Positions 1 to 7,264 of a DNA stretch of 64,000 bases are shown here, in pieces. A program made the translations under genes and the position numbers. The stretch comes from Planctomycetota bacterium (GTDB lineage: Bacteria > Planctomycetota > Phycisphaerae > Phycisphaerales > Zrk34). The number at the start of each line of letters is the position of its first letter. Positions within the stretch are counted from its first letter, which is position 1. The notes beneath the pieces are model-generated. The model had not been told where the DNA came from and searched no databases. It worked only from the letters and a program-made list of their open reading frames with translations. The stretch covers positions 1-64,000 of the forward strand of contig WGMD01000014.1 in the NCBI GenBank assembly GCA_016125255.1, in the 5' to 3' direction.

Positions 1-1
1 C

Positions 2-136
2 ATCAAGATGACGAGCTTCGACCGTCAACAGATCGATGCGATCCGAAAGGAACTGAATCAGACCTTCAACACCCAACACCAACCCGCCGTCCAGACACCC
101 GCCCCTTCACGAATTTACAGCACGACAGGGACTTGA
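2..136 (+). CDS. 3' end of a gene cut by the left window edge, function unknown
   Basis: Only the last 44 codons are inside the window, ending at a TGA at 134-136. The peptide contains DRQQIDAIRKELNQTFN, a short helical stretch, followed by a Pro/Gln-rich tail. I do not recognise a domain. The reading frame is taken from the window edge and is open over its whole length, but such a short piece is weak evidence for coding. The same frame stays open after the TGA up to position 520, which is discussed separately. Confidence 0.4.
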   Translation: MKMTSFDRQQIDAIRKELNQTFNTQHQPAVQTPAPSRIYSTTGT

Positions 137-175
137 CCCCCTGAGTCGGTCGTTAGAGCCACATTCGCAGCTCAG

Positions 176-520
176 TTGGTTTCTATTGCTGGCAGATTTG
201 AAACAAGGGCCAAGACATTCCGAGATGTACACCCCCTTTCGTTGCAGGTCATTGTTCATTCTGGCGTGCTAAACGGAATCATGGTCACTCGATCTGTATC
301 ATCTTGTGCTTACCTAGTGCATGGCGTACTTTCAAATTCTATCGACTGTGACGTTATTGCCGACGAATCCAATTATCGGTTGGTCGAACGAACAACGACA
401 AGCACTTTGCGAGTAGTCTCGCGACACGAACTATTGACTAACGCGTTTTGGACGCAATATTTCGCCGAGCCAGACGACGATCCGCTCGGCATCGACCATG
501 CCCCGACAGCCTCGATCTAA
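176..520 (+). CDS. possible small hypothetical protein or gene remnant in a lower-GC patch
   Basis: An open frame of 114 codons starting at a TTG. It is in the same frame as the upstream partial gene, and no stop occurs between that gene's TGA (134-136) and 518-520. The stretch is visibly richer in A and T than its surroundings, so a 128-codon run without stops is somewhat unlikely by chance. There is no convincing ribosome binding site and no recognised domain; the C-terminal part is acidic (EPDDDPLGID). It could be acquired DNA, the downstream piece of a split gene, or a chance frame. Confidence 0.3.
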   Translation: MVSIAGRFETRAKTFRDVHPLSLQVIVHSGVLNGIMVTRSVSSCAYLVHGVLSNSIDCDVIADESNYRLVERTTTSTLRVVSRHELLTNAFWTQYFAEPDDDPLGIDHAPTASI

Positions 521-528
521 CAAGGTCC

Positions 529-683
529 GGTGGGTCAAGCGAAGCGGACCCACCACGATTTGCGCGGGCGCTTCCAACGACAATTCATATTGTTCGCGCG
601 GGTGTCGTTCGGTGGATCGAGCGACGGTTTGTCACGGCACGATGCCGCGGCTGGCGTGGTGGGTCCGCTGCGCTTGACCCACC
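529..683. repeat. inverted pair of short palindromes (REPIN-like)
   Basis: Two hairpin units face each other. The first spans 529-554 (GGTGGGTC, 10-nt loop, GACCCACC) and the second 658-683 (GGTGGGTC, loop, GACCCACC). The 29-bp arms 529-557 and 655-683 are reverse complements with one mismatch. Two inverted palindromes about 100 bp apart is the arrangement of REP doublets mobilised by RAYT-type transposases (known of such elements). No transposase gene is in the window. The element lies directly downstream of the truncated toxin-antitoxin locus. Confidence 0.75.
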
Positions 684-747
684 TTACGAGTTGAGGGATG
701 TAGAGGACGCCACAAGGTAACGATGGGGGATGAAACGCAAGCTTCAC
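684..747 (-). pseudogene. remnant of a ParE/RelE-like toxin gene start
   Basis: A GTG at 745-747 overlaps the TGA of the antitoxin gene (GTGA), the usual coupling in toxin-antitoxin pairs. The first codons read VKLAFHP, which resembles the opening of ParE/RelE-type toxins (basic residue, hydrophobic, F, H, P). After these seven codons the frame (PSLPCGVLYIPQLVRWV) no longer resembles a toxin and soon runs into the palindrome pair ending at 683. I infer that the toxin was deleted or replaced. Seven residues are thin evidence, so this could be coincidence. Confidence 0.3.
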
Positions 748-971
748 TTCTCAAATCGCTCGCGCGCTTTGGCAAACACCTCGTCGGCGGGAAGGCCCTG
801 CACATTGCCGGATTGCAAGTCGTTGAGACGGCGCTGGGCCTCGGCTGCCCATGCCTGATCCATTTCCGAGTCGGGCGGGTTGAGTGTGCGCAGCAATTGG
901 TCCACAATCCGCGCCCGGCCTTCGACGGGCAGGGATTCGAGGTGTTCGATGATTTCCTTTGTGCTGGGCAT
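744..971 (-). CDS. addiction-module antitoxin component (TIGR02574-like)
   Basis: A 75-residue acidic protein. It shows EIIEHLESLPVEGRARIVDQLL, then LNPPDSEMDQAWAAEAQRRL, then the C-terminal DEVFAKARERFEK. This layout (helix, 'LxPP..E.D.AW..EA..R', then 'EVF...R') is that of the putative addiction-module component family TIGR02574, the antitoxin of RelE/ParE-type systems. The antitoxin would bind and silence a partner toxin and repress its own promoter (known of the family). A GGAG lies about 7 nt before the ATG. The partner normally follows immediately downstream; here only a short remnant is visible, so this looks like an orphan antitoxin. Confidence 0.7.
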   Translation of the reverse strand: MPSTKEIIEHLESLPVEGRARIVDQLLRTLNPPDSEMDQAWAAEAQRRLNDLQSGNVQGLPADEVFAKARERFEK

Positions 972-1044
972 CGCGCGCTCCGGGGAGGCGATTCATTGTA
1001 GGCGGGGCTGATGGATGGCGCGGAGGAAGAGGGAGAGAAGAAAG

Positions 1045-1071
1045 CACGCCGCAGGCGGCGTCGCTGAACGG
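1045..1071. repeat. palindromic repeat, family A copy 1
   Basis: Hairpin ACGCCGC/GCGGCGT at 1046-1061, then TCGCTGAACGG. It belongs to the same family as copies at 10125-10203 and 42399-42425 (core GCGGCGTCGCTAAAC). It lies between the antitoxin and the protease gene. Confidence 0.6.
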
Positions 1072-1155
1072 GAGGGGCGGGAGGTGGGTACAATGGGGTT
1101 CCCGCCTGGATGATGCGTTGCTGGGGGACGCGAGCGAATTAAAGAGAGGCATGTG

Positions 1156-2421
1156 ATGATGCATGATGGATTCAGCCGCGCGATCGGGGTTGTGGTGTTG
1201 GTTGGGGTTTGCGGTTTGATGCAAACAGCGCGCGCGGAAGATGCGGTGGGGTGGAAGCCGGCGGAGGTCGATGCGCCGCATTGGGGGGAGGGGGAGCGGG
1301 GGATGGTGAGGGAGATGAAGCGGCGGGTGGATGCGTGGCTCAACGGGGGCGGGGAGAAGTATGGGCCATTGCGGGTGGTTTATTTGAGTTGCTCGGATCA
1401 GGAGCCGTTTGAGGGGTGTGTTGAGCGCATCGATCGGGTGCTGACGGAGATACAGAACTGGTACGCGGTGCAGTGCGAATCGCTGGGGCTGGGGCGGATG
1501 ACGTTCGGGCTTGAGCGGGATGCGCAGGGGCGGGCGGCGCTCTTGCTGGGGCGGCTGCCGGTGACGGTGGGGAGTCGGACGCGGGAGAACAGGGGCCAGA
1601 CGACGGAGGCGTGTCGGGCGGCGGCGCGGGGGGTGCTCGCGGCGAAGGGGGTCGATTACGATCACAGCTTCGTTTTGATCATCACGCAGATTCCGGACGA
1701 CGAAGGGGCAGCCCCGTTCTTCGGGAACATCATGCAGGACCGGGGGTACTGCTTTGCGGTCGATGCGCCGTGGTTCGATGTGGACTACACGACGACGACG
1801 GGCCCGCGGGTGTGGAAAGGCAAGCCGGTCGGGCCGGCCAATTCGGCGCTGATCGGGGGGATGGCTCACGAGATCGGTCACGGGTTCGGGATGTACCACA
1901 GCGACGAGCGACCGGAGATCGCGCGGTTCGGCGAGTCGCTGATGGCGAGCGGGAACTATACCTTTCGCGGCGCGCTGCGCGGGGAGAAGCGAGATTCGTT
2001 TCTATTGGATACGGATGCGATGTATTTGCTATCGCGGCCGGTTTTTGAGGGACGGGCGCGGGAATTCGATCGGCGGCCGAAGGCGACGCTGCACGAGGTG
2101 AAGCTGACGGCGGAGGCGGACGGTCGGGTTCGGATGACGGGGCGGATCGAGTCGGATGTTCCGGTGTATGGGGTCAAGTTGTACGACGATCCGCCGGGCA
2201 ATCCGCAGGATTATGATGCACTGGCGCATGCGGCTTTGCCGGACGAAAGCACGGGGACGTTTGAGATCACATTCAAGGCGGTCAACGAGAAGGGCAAGCA
2301 CACTCTGCGGTTGATGCTCATGCACGTCAATGGGCGGTGGACGGAGCTGCGGAGCGCGATGACGATCGGGGAGGATGGGAAGATTGATTTGGGGGAAGTG
2401 AACGGGGCGTGGGGGCGGTGA
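1156..2421 (+). CDS. secreted metzincin-like zinc metalloprotease
   Basis: A 421-residue protein with an N-terminal signal peptide (hydrophobic VVVLVGVCGLM, then ARA). The zinc-binding signature HEIGHGFGMYH at residues 238-248 matches the metzincin pattern HExxHxxGxxH/D: three metal ligands plus the catalytic Glu. The domain therefore likely hydrolyses peptide bonds outside the cytoplasm. The C-terminal ~110 residues are beta-rich and have no signature I know. GTG 1153, ATG 1156 and ATG 1159 are in frame; AGAGAGG at 1143-1149 fits the second or third best. Substrate unknown. Confidence 0.8.
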   Translation: MMHDGFSRAIGVVVLVGVCGLMQTARAEDAVGWKPAEVDAPHWGEGERGMVREMKRRVDAWLNGGGEKYGPLRVVYLSCSDQEPFEGCVERIDRVLTEIQNWYAVQCESLGLGRMTFGLERDAQGRAALLLGRLPVTVGSRTRENRGQTTEACRAAARGVLAAKGVDYDHSFVLIITQIPDDEGAAPFFGNIMQDRGYCFAVDAPWFDVDYTTTTGPRVWKGKPVGPANSALIGGMAHEIGHGFGMYHSDERPEIARFGESLMASGNYTFRGALRGEKRDSFLLDTDAMYLLSRPVFEGRAREFDRRPKATLHEVKLTAEADGRVRMTGRIESDVPVYGVKLYDDPPGNPQDYDALAHAALPDESTGTFEITFKAVNEKGKHTLRLMLMHVNGRWTELRSAMTIGEDGKIDLGEVNGAWGR

Positions 2422-2429
2422 AGAAGTAG

Positions 2430-2482
2430 AGCCCGCCGCCCGTTCGACAAGCTCACGGCAAGAAGCGGCGTCGCTCCACGGG
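2430..2482. repeat. degenerate palindromic repeat, family A-like
   Basis: Begins CCCGCCGCC and ends GAAGCGGCGTCGCTCC, resembling family A but with about 25 bases inserted in the middle. It lies just downstream of the protease stop codon. Assignment to the family is uncertain. Confidence 0.35.
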
Positions 2483-2817
2483 GGAGGGCGCTGGCCGAAT
2501 GTGGACAGGACGGCCGATCGATGCGGTGTCGAGATGGTACCGGTGACTGACGGCTTGTGCGGGCGTGGTCGGGTGTTTGGCGTGAGCGACAAAATTATTG
2601 ATGTTTAGCAAGTCGTGATTTAGCCGGGGATTTGAGTTGAAAAGCGTGCGAAGGCGCGGCGGCGGCGGCGGGGCGGCGCGCGATGCGGCGCGCGGTTTGT
2701 ATAGCCCACAGTTGGACAATTTGCATCGCGTCGCTCGTGTGCGGCGGCGCGCGGGATGTGCGCCCGTCGGGGCCTATGTCCGGTTGGTGTTGCAACTTTC
2801 ACGGAAAGGGATGAATT

Positions 2818-3501
2818 ATGTCATTGGTAAAATCGACGGTTTGGATGTTGACGGCGGCGTGCGTGCTGGCGGCGGGCAGCACTTCGGTTCGGGCGGCGGC
2901 GATTCTGAGCAATCTGCCGGCGGACACGAGTTCGGCCTCCTCTGGTGGTACGAATCTGGGCGTGAGTGCGAGCGACGGCTTTGACCGCCAGAAAGCGGTG
3001 GGGTTGACCATCGGCGGATCGTCGCTGTCGTTCGTCTCGATGGAGATTATTGGTTCCACGTTCAACGGCACACTGGGGGTCGGCGACGGGGGGACGTTCA
3101 TCGGCGGGATCTTTTCGAGCGTCGGGGGAGCGCCGGGGGTACAGCTTGCGACATTCACGCCGATCAGCATCGGCGACGACACGGAGCCGCAGTTCCTCAC
3201 CTTCACGATCGCCGGCGGATTCACGCTGCTGGCCAACACGTCCTACTGGTTCGTCCTCGACGGCGACACGGTAAGCGACCTCTTGTGGAACGGTCTGATT
3301 TCGAACACCGCGCCGACGCCGACGGGTGTGACTTTCGACGGTTATCGATTCCAAGCGAACGGCGGCGGGTGGAATTCGTCAAGCACCTTCAACGCGGTGC
3401 GGATCAATGCGGATTCGCTCGCCGTTCCCGAGCCGGCGACGGCGGGGCTGCTGGGCCTGGGCGCTTTGGTAATGGCGATGCGCCGGGGGCGCAAGTGCTG
3501 A
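2818..3501 (+). CDS. PEP-CTERM protein of the choice-anchor R type
   Basis: 227 residues: signal peptide to about residue 26 (…SVRA), a beta-rich body opening with AILSNLPADT and containing FTIAGGFTLLANTSYWFVL, and a C-terminal PEP-CTERM tripartite tail (VPEPATAGLLGLGALVMA, then RRGRK). The tail is the sorting signal recognised by an exosortase, so the protein should be exported and surface-linked or released; no exosortase gene is in the window. A GGAAAGGG stands 7 nt before the ATG. A close paralogue lies at 58159-58830 with the same FTIAGGFTLLANTSYWFVL segment. Molecular function unknown. Confidence 0.85.
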   Translation: MSLVKSTVWMLTAACVLAAGSTSVRAAAILSNLPADTSSASSGGTNLGVSASDGFDRQKAVGLTIGGSSLSFVSMEIIGSTFNGTLGVGDGGTFIGGIFSSVGGAPGVQLATFTPISIGDDTEPQFLTFTIAGGFTLLANTSYWFVLDGDTVSDLLWNGLISNTAPTPTGVTFDGYRFQANGGGWNSSSTFNAVRINADSLAVPEPATAGLLGLGALVMAMRRGRKC

Positions 3502-3537
3502 TGCACCTGTGATCACGGGCAGATTTTGGTTTCACGC

Positions 3538-3565
3538 AACCCGGCGATGCGTCGCCGGGTTTTTT
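3538..3565 (+). terminator. intrinsic terminator of the PEP-CTERM gene
   Basis: Perfect 10-bp stem AACCCGGCGA / TCGCCGGGTT with loop TGCG, running into a T-tract (3560-3565). It is 36 nt past the stop codon of the PEP-CTERM gene. Confidence 0.9.
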
Positions 3566-3589
3566 CATGCGCTTCGTCACGCAGATCAC

Positions 3590-3614
3590 GCGGGGCGATG
3601 CCCCGCCGCTAAAC
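3590..3614. repeat. palindromic repeat, family B copy 1
   Basis: Hairpin GGGGC-GAT-GCCCC followed by GCCGCTAAAC. It differs at one base from the copy at 7240-7264. Confidence 0.65.
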
Positions 3615-3708
3615 ATCGGAGGGGATTGACGGGGGGCGGCGCGCGGTGGGATGATGATGGCGTATCCGCCAAGGGGTTGGAAACTCTTTTTTCAGAAGAA
3701 GGTCACAT

Positions 3709-4113
3709 ATGGATCGGAGCGTCAAGGTTTGGGGCGTCGGGGTTGTGGTGTGCGCGATGGTGGTGGTGATGATGGGCATGCTCGGCGCGGCGACGGCTCG
3801 GGCGGCGGAGGAGGAACATGGGTGGTTGAGCGTGGACATCAATGAAGTGCCGGACGATCTGCGTGCGGAGTTGAAGCTGCCGGAGGATACGGGCGTGTAT
3901 CTGGAGGAGGTGCACGAGGACGGCCCGGCGGCGAAGGCGGGGCTCAAGAACGAGGACGTCATCGCGGCGGTGGACGGGAAACCGGCGCCGACGGTGGAGG
4001 GATTTGTGGAGTTGATCGCGGGGCACAAGCCGGGCGATGTGCTGGAGCTGACGATCTATCGCGAGAAGAAGGAAGCGAAGATCAAGGTGACGCTGGGCAA
4101 GCGGCCGGAGTGA
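3709..4113 (+). CDS. secreted single-PDZ-domain protein
   Basis: 134 residues: signal peptide or membrane anchor to about residue 32 (VVVCAMVVVMMGML…ARA), then one PDZ domain (about 38-130) with the binding-loop region TGVYLEEVHEDGPAAKAGL and the conserved NEDVIAAVDGKP. PDZ domains of this DegP/HtrA-like class bind C-terminal or unfolded peptides; here no protease domain is attached, so it would act as a periplasmic adaptor (inference). AGAAGG precedes the ATG by about 6 nt. The neighbours are also exported proteins, but none is an obvious partner. Confidence 0.8.
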   Translation: MDRSVKVWGVGVVVCAMVVVMMGMLGAATARAAEEEHGWLSVDINEVPDDLRAELKLPEDTGVYLEEVHEDGPAAKAGLKNEDVIAAVDGKPAPTVEGFVELIAGHKPGDVLELTIYREKKEAKIKVTLGKRPE

Positions 4114-4947
4114 CGGAGCGGCGTTGCGAGCCGGTCCGATCGAAAGCGAAAGCATGCGTCGAGCGGCGGCGTTCAGCGCGTGTTGCGGCGTGCGCGGAAG
4201 CGGCGGGCCATCGGGTCGAGCATCGAAGGCCTGCCGCATCCCCGCGGACGGCCCCGAGTGTACCTGCCGCGCGCGCGGGCGACAACGAAAATGTGATTTC
4301 CCGCAATCAAAAAATTGACCGGGAAATTAGTAAATTTTCATCCCTTAGTATCGCCTCAAACAAGCCCTGCGGAACGTCGGGCCGCGGCACGAGCGCGCGA
4401 GCGGCGTGTGTGCCAGGACGGATCAGCACGCTTCGCGGCACCGGCTGAAACGGTACAGGCGCTTCCTGCGGAGGGGTGTGACCCGGTGCATGCGCCGCGT
4501 CGCGGAACGCCATGCGCTGCGCCATCCAAGTCGAGCAGCGGAGCGGCATTCGATTCGCGCTCAACGCCTCAGCGGCGGGGCGACTCAAAATTTGGCCCGG
4601 TGTTTGCGCCATGTTCCTTCTGTTTACGCGGCTGTTCTGGCCGCGATGGGTGTATCAATGGATTGACTGTCGGGATCTGATCTGAATCCAGGGTCGCGCG
4701 CGCACATCGCAAGATGCGCGGCGCGTTGTGACAAGACGAACAGCTCCGCCGGGACGTTCCCGGCGGAGTGAGTGTGTCGATGGTGCGACGGCGGTACGGA
4801 GCCCCGGTCGTGCGGACACGCATCACCATATCGCCCCACCGGCGTGCGGTTGCCGATGTGATTCGGCGGCGCGACGGTGCGGGCGGCGCTTCGGTTGCAC
4901 AACAACACGAAGCGGCAAAGCATCCTTCTCTCAAAGAGGATTGAGTT
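4114..4947. other. 834-bp non-coding gap, possible long leader of the next gene
   Basis: No convincing gene on either strand; the open frames here lack start sites and family features. Visible structures: a lower-GC stretch around 4285-4360 with an 8-bp inverted repeat ATTTCCCG (4296-4303) and CGGGAAAT (4320-4327), and a perfect 11-bp hairpin CTCCGCCGGGA / TCCCGGCGGAG (4744-4768, loop CGT) about 180 nt upstream of the next ATG. The hairpin has no T-tract, so it is not a standard terminator. Confidence 0.5.
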
Positions 4948-6507
4948 ATGCCATTTGGAACATCTCGGGTGAGCCGGATCGTGACATGGGCCGCGCTCGC
5001 GTCGGTCATGTCGGGCGTCGGTGCGTCGACCGGCCGGGCCGACACGGTCCTGATGCACACCATCGGCACGACCTTCACCGGCAACTCGCTCAATGACCCG
5101 ACCCAGCCGGGCCTGGCGCCGCCCGACTCCGATGGCGCGGTCGGCATCGACTATTACGTCGAGTTCACCAACGGCGCTTACGCTGTCTACGACAAGAACA
5201 CCGGCGCGCTTGCCACGGCGCGCGTGACCGACAAGACCTTCTGGACCAACGCCGGAATCAGCGCCGGCATGCTCGCCGCCGGCGTCAGCGATCCGCGCAT
5301 CATCTACGACGCCGCGAGCCAGCGCTGGTTCGCCATCCAGGTCACCACCTCCAACACGGGCAACCAGGTGCTCGTGGCCGTCTCCAAGGACTCGAATCCG
5401 CTCAATGGATTCAAAGCGACCAACTACACCGGCGCCGTGGGGTTCGCCGACTACCCCGTGCTCGGCGTCAACGCCGACGGCATCACCCTCTCGAGCAACA
5501 ACTTCACCAGTTCGTCCGGCTCTTTTACCGGAACCACACTGACATCGATCCCCAAGGCCGATCTGCTCTGGTCCGGCGCGGGAACCCCCTCCGTGGCCAA
5601 CCGCACGAGCTTCAACAGCACCACCGCGGCACAGGGATTCACGCTTCAGGGTGCGAGCAGCGTCGATCCGTCCATCGGACACACGCCCGTCGTCGGCGTG
5701 GATTCTAACTTCTTCGGCAAAATCGACGTCACGAACATCTCCAACGTCACCGGCCCCGGCGCCGCGACGCTCGGCTCAACCGACGTCATCAACGTCGCCA
5801 CCACTTCCTCCCCCGGTGATGCCCGCCAGCCCGATGGCACCAAGCAGATCGACGGACTCGACGACCGCATCGGCGGCACGGCCGCGGCGTACCTGGTCGG
5901 CTCGAACATCTTCATGGTGCACGGCATTTCCGTGAACTCCGCCGGCGTCGCCTCCACCCCCAGCAGCACCACCCACGATGCCCTCCGCGTCACCGTCATC
6001 GACGAAGCGACACACGCGGTCGTCGCCGAGAGCACCCTCTTCAGCAACACCTACGACTACATCATGCCCTCCATCGCCGTCAATCCGTTCGGCGACATCG
6101 TCGTCGGATTCACCCGTTCCGGCGGACCCGGCTCCGTCGACGGATTCCTCAGCTCCTTCGCCGACGTCGGCAAATTCGACGGCTCGTCGATCACATGGGA
6201 TACCCCCTTCCTGGCCGGCAGCGGCACCGGCCCGACCGGCGGCGGGCTCGGACAGGCCAATTACCATCTGTTCGGCGTGGCCGGCGAACGCTGGGGCGAT
6301 TACAGCACGACCAACGTCGATCCCACCGACCCCTACACCTTCTGGACCGTGCAGGAATTCGCCGGAACCGGCAACGTCTGGCGCACGCAGATCACCGAGA
6401 TCAACCTGGTGCATCCGGTCGACGTCGTCCCGAGCCCCTTGGCGCTTCAGGCCGGGGCGATGGGTCTGATGATGCTCGTCTACCGCCGACGCCGCCGTCA
6501 CGGATAA
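4948..6507 (+). CDS. large exported protein with PEP-CTERM-like tail, propeller-like
   Basis: 519 residues. Signal peptide to about residue 32 (…STGRADT). The body contains PPDSDGAVGIDYYVEFTNG and AYAVYDKNTG, motifs of a secreted family with repeated Asp/Gly-rich strands that I would compare to sialidase-like propellers (inference). The tail, DVVPSPLALQAGAMG then MMLVYRRRRR, is a variant of the PEP-CTERM layout with P-S-P instead of P-E-P. AAAGAGG lies about 8 nt before the ATG. Enzymatic role unknown; no signature catalytic residues seen. Confidence 0.75.
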   Translation: MPFGTSRVSRIVTWAALASVMSGVGASTGRADTVLMHTIGTTFTGNSLNDPTQPGLAPPDSDGAVGIDYYVEFTNGAYAVYDKNTGALATARVTDKTFWTNAGISAGMLAAGVSDPRIIYDAASQRWFAIQVTTSNTGNQVLVAVSKDSNPLNGFKATNYTGAVGFADYPVLGVNADGITLSSNNFTSSSGSFTGTTLTSIPKADLLWSGAGTPSVANRTSFNSTTAAQGFTLQGASSVDPSIGHTPVVGVDSNFFGKIDVTNISNVTGPGAATLGSTDVINVATTSSPGDARQPDGTKQIDGLDDRIGGTAAAYLVGSNIFMVHGISVNSAGVASTPSSTTHDALRVTVIDEATHAVVAESTLFSNTYDYIMPSIAVNPFGDIVVGFTRSGGPGSVDGFLSSFADVGKFDGSSITWDTPFLAGSGTGPTGGGLGQANYHLFGVAGERWGDYSTTNVDPTDPYTFWTVQEFAGTGNVWRTQITEINLVHPVDVVPSPLALQAGAMGLMMLVYRRRRRHG

Positions 6508-6565
6508 GCATCCGCGGCCGCGCTCAACTCAATGAACACCCGTCCGCCCGGCTTGTCGCGGCGCG

Positions 6566-7132
6566 TTACTGTGCTTCGCGCACCACGATGCCCGACAGGT
6601 CCACCGAACCCGTCTCGGGTTTGACGAACATCACGAACGCGGGCTTGTCGGCGTCAAGCGTGAACTCGAAGCTGAAGGCCTTCCATGCGTCGCCCGCTTC
6701 AAGGTCCTGATCGGCGTAGAACTCGTAGGGGTCTTCCGGCTGGCGAATGACCACCTTGATGCCGTCGTTTGACTTGCTGCGGATGTAGCCCTCGACGACA
6801 TACTTGACGCCTTTCTTGAAGGTCGGCTTGGTCCATGTGGTGAGCTGAAGCTGACCGTCATCGACGGCGGAGACCTTGATGTTGATCGCGGTCAGGCCGG
6901 GCTTGGGCGGATCGTCGAGCTTGGTGTACGTTCCCGACACGCCGGCCCATTCGGAGTTGTCGACCCAATCCTTGGGGAGCCAGCCGGTGAGTTTGTGTCC
7001 GTTCTGCGCGGTGACGGCGACGTCGCCGCCTTCGGGGCCGAATTGCGGAAGCAGCGATTGATTTTCCGCGGCGAGGGCCAGAGCGGCGAAAGCGATGAGC
7101 ACGGCGCATGCGACGAGGGGGAAGCGTTTCAT
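6566..7132 (-). CDS. small secreted protein, possibly carbohydrate-binding-like
   Basis: 188 residues, starting MKRFPLVACAVLIAFAALAL with a cleavage site after ALAAE. Start chosen because an AAGGAA lies 6-8 nt upstream and a signal peptide begins exactly here; the longer open frame has no such support. The mature part has alternating strands and 'DAGDAWKAFSFEF…' and 'GSVDLSGIVV' segments reminiscent of CBM_4_9-type beta-sandwich domains, but this is only a shape impression. The gene is convergent with the upstream PEP-CTERM-like gene. Function unknown. Confidence 0.65.
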   Translation of the reverse strand: MKRFPLVACAVLIAFAALALAAENQSLLPQFGPEGGDVAVTAQNGHKLTGWLPKDWVDNSEWAGVSGTYTKLDDPPKPGLTAINIKVSAVDDGQLQLTTWTKPTFKKGVKYVVEGYIRSKSNDGIKVVIRQPEDPYEFYADQDLEAGDAWKAFSFEFTLDADKPAFVMFVKPETGSVDLSGIVVREAQ

Positions 7133-7202
7133 GGCGGGTTCCTTGTGAAGAAGGGTGTGCCCACCATTGTAATTTCGCGCACGATGGAGAAACAAGGGGT
7201 AA

Positions 7203-7237
7203 AACGCGGGGGAAACCGGGGGAAAACCGGGGGAAAC
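7203..7237. repeat. short tandem repeat, three units
   Basis: Three near-identical units of about 11-12 bp built on CGGGGGAAAACC lie head to tail, between the start of the small secreted protein gene and the family B palindrome. Confidence 0.6.
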
Positions 7238-7239
7238 GC

Positions 7240-7264
7240 GCGGGGCGCTGCCCCGCCGCTAAAC
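7240..7264. repeat. palindromic repeat, family B copy 2, overlapping a stop codon
   Basis: GGGGC-GCT-GCCCC then GCCGCTAAAC; one base differs from the copy at 3590-3614. The CTA at 7259-7261 is the TAG stop codon of the minus-strand gene that follows. Confidence 0.7.

Noticed and set aside
150-200. tRNA-like motif GCAGCTCAGTTGGT
   Set aside because: Looks like a D-arm, but no matching acceptor stem, anticodon arm or TTCGA loop follows.
4744-4768. hairpin as terminator or known riboswitch
   Set aside because: No T-tract, and no surrounding conserved bases of a riboswitch class that I know.
7203-7237. possible CRISPR or minisatellite
   Set aside because: Only three ~12-bp units without spacers; a simple tandem repeat.
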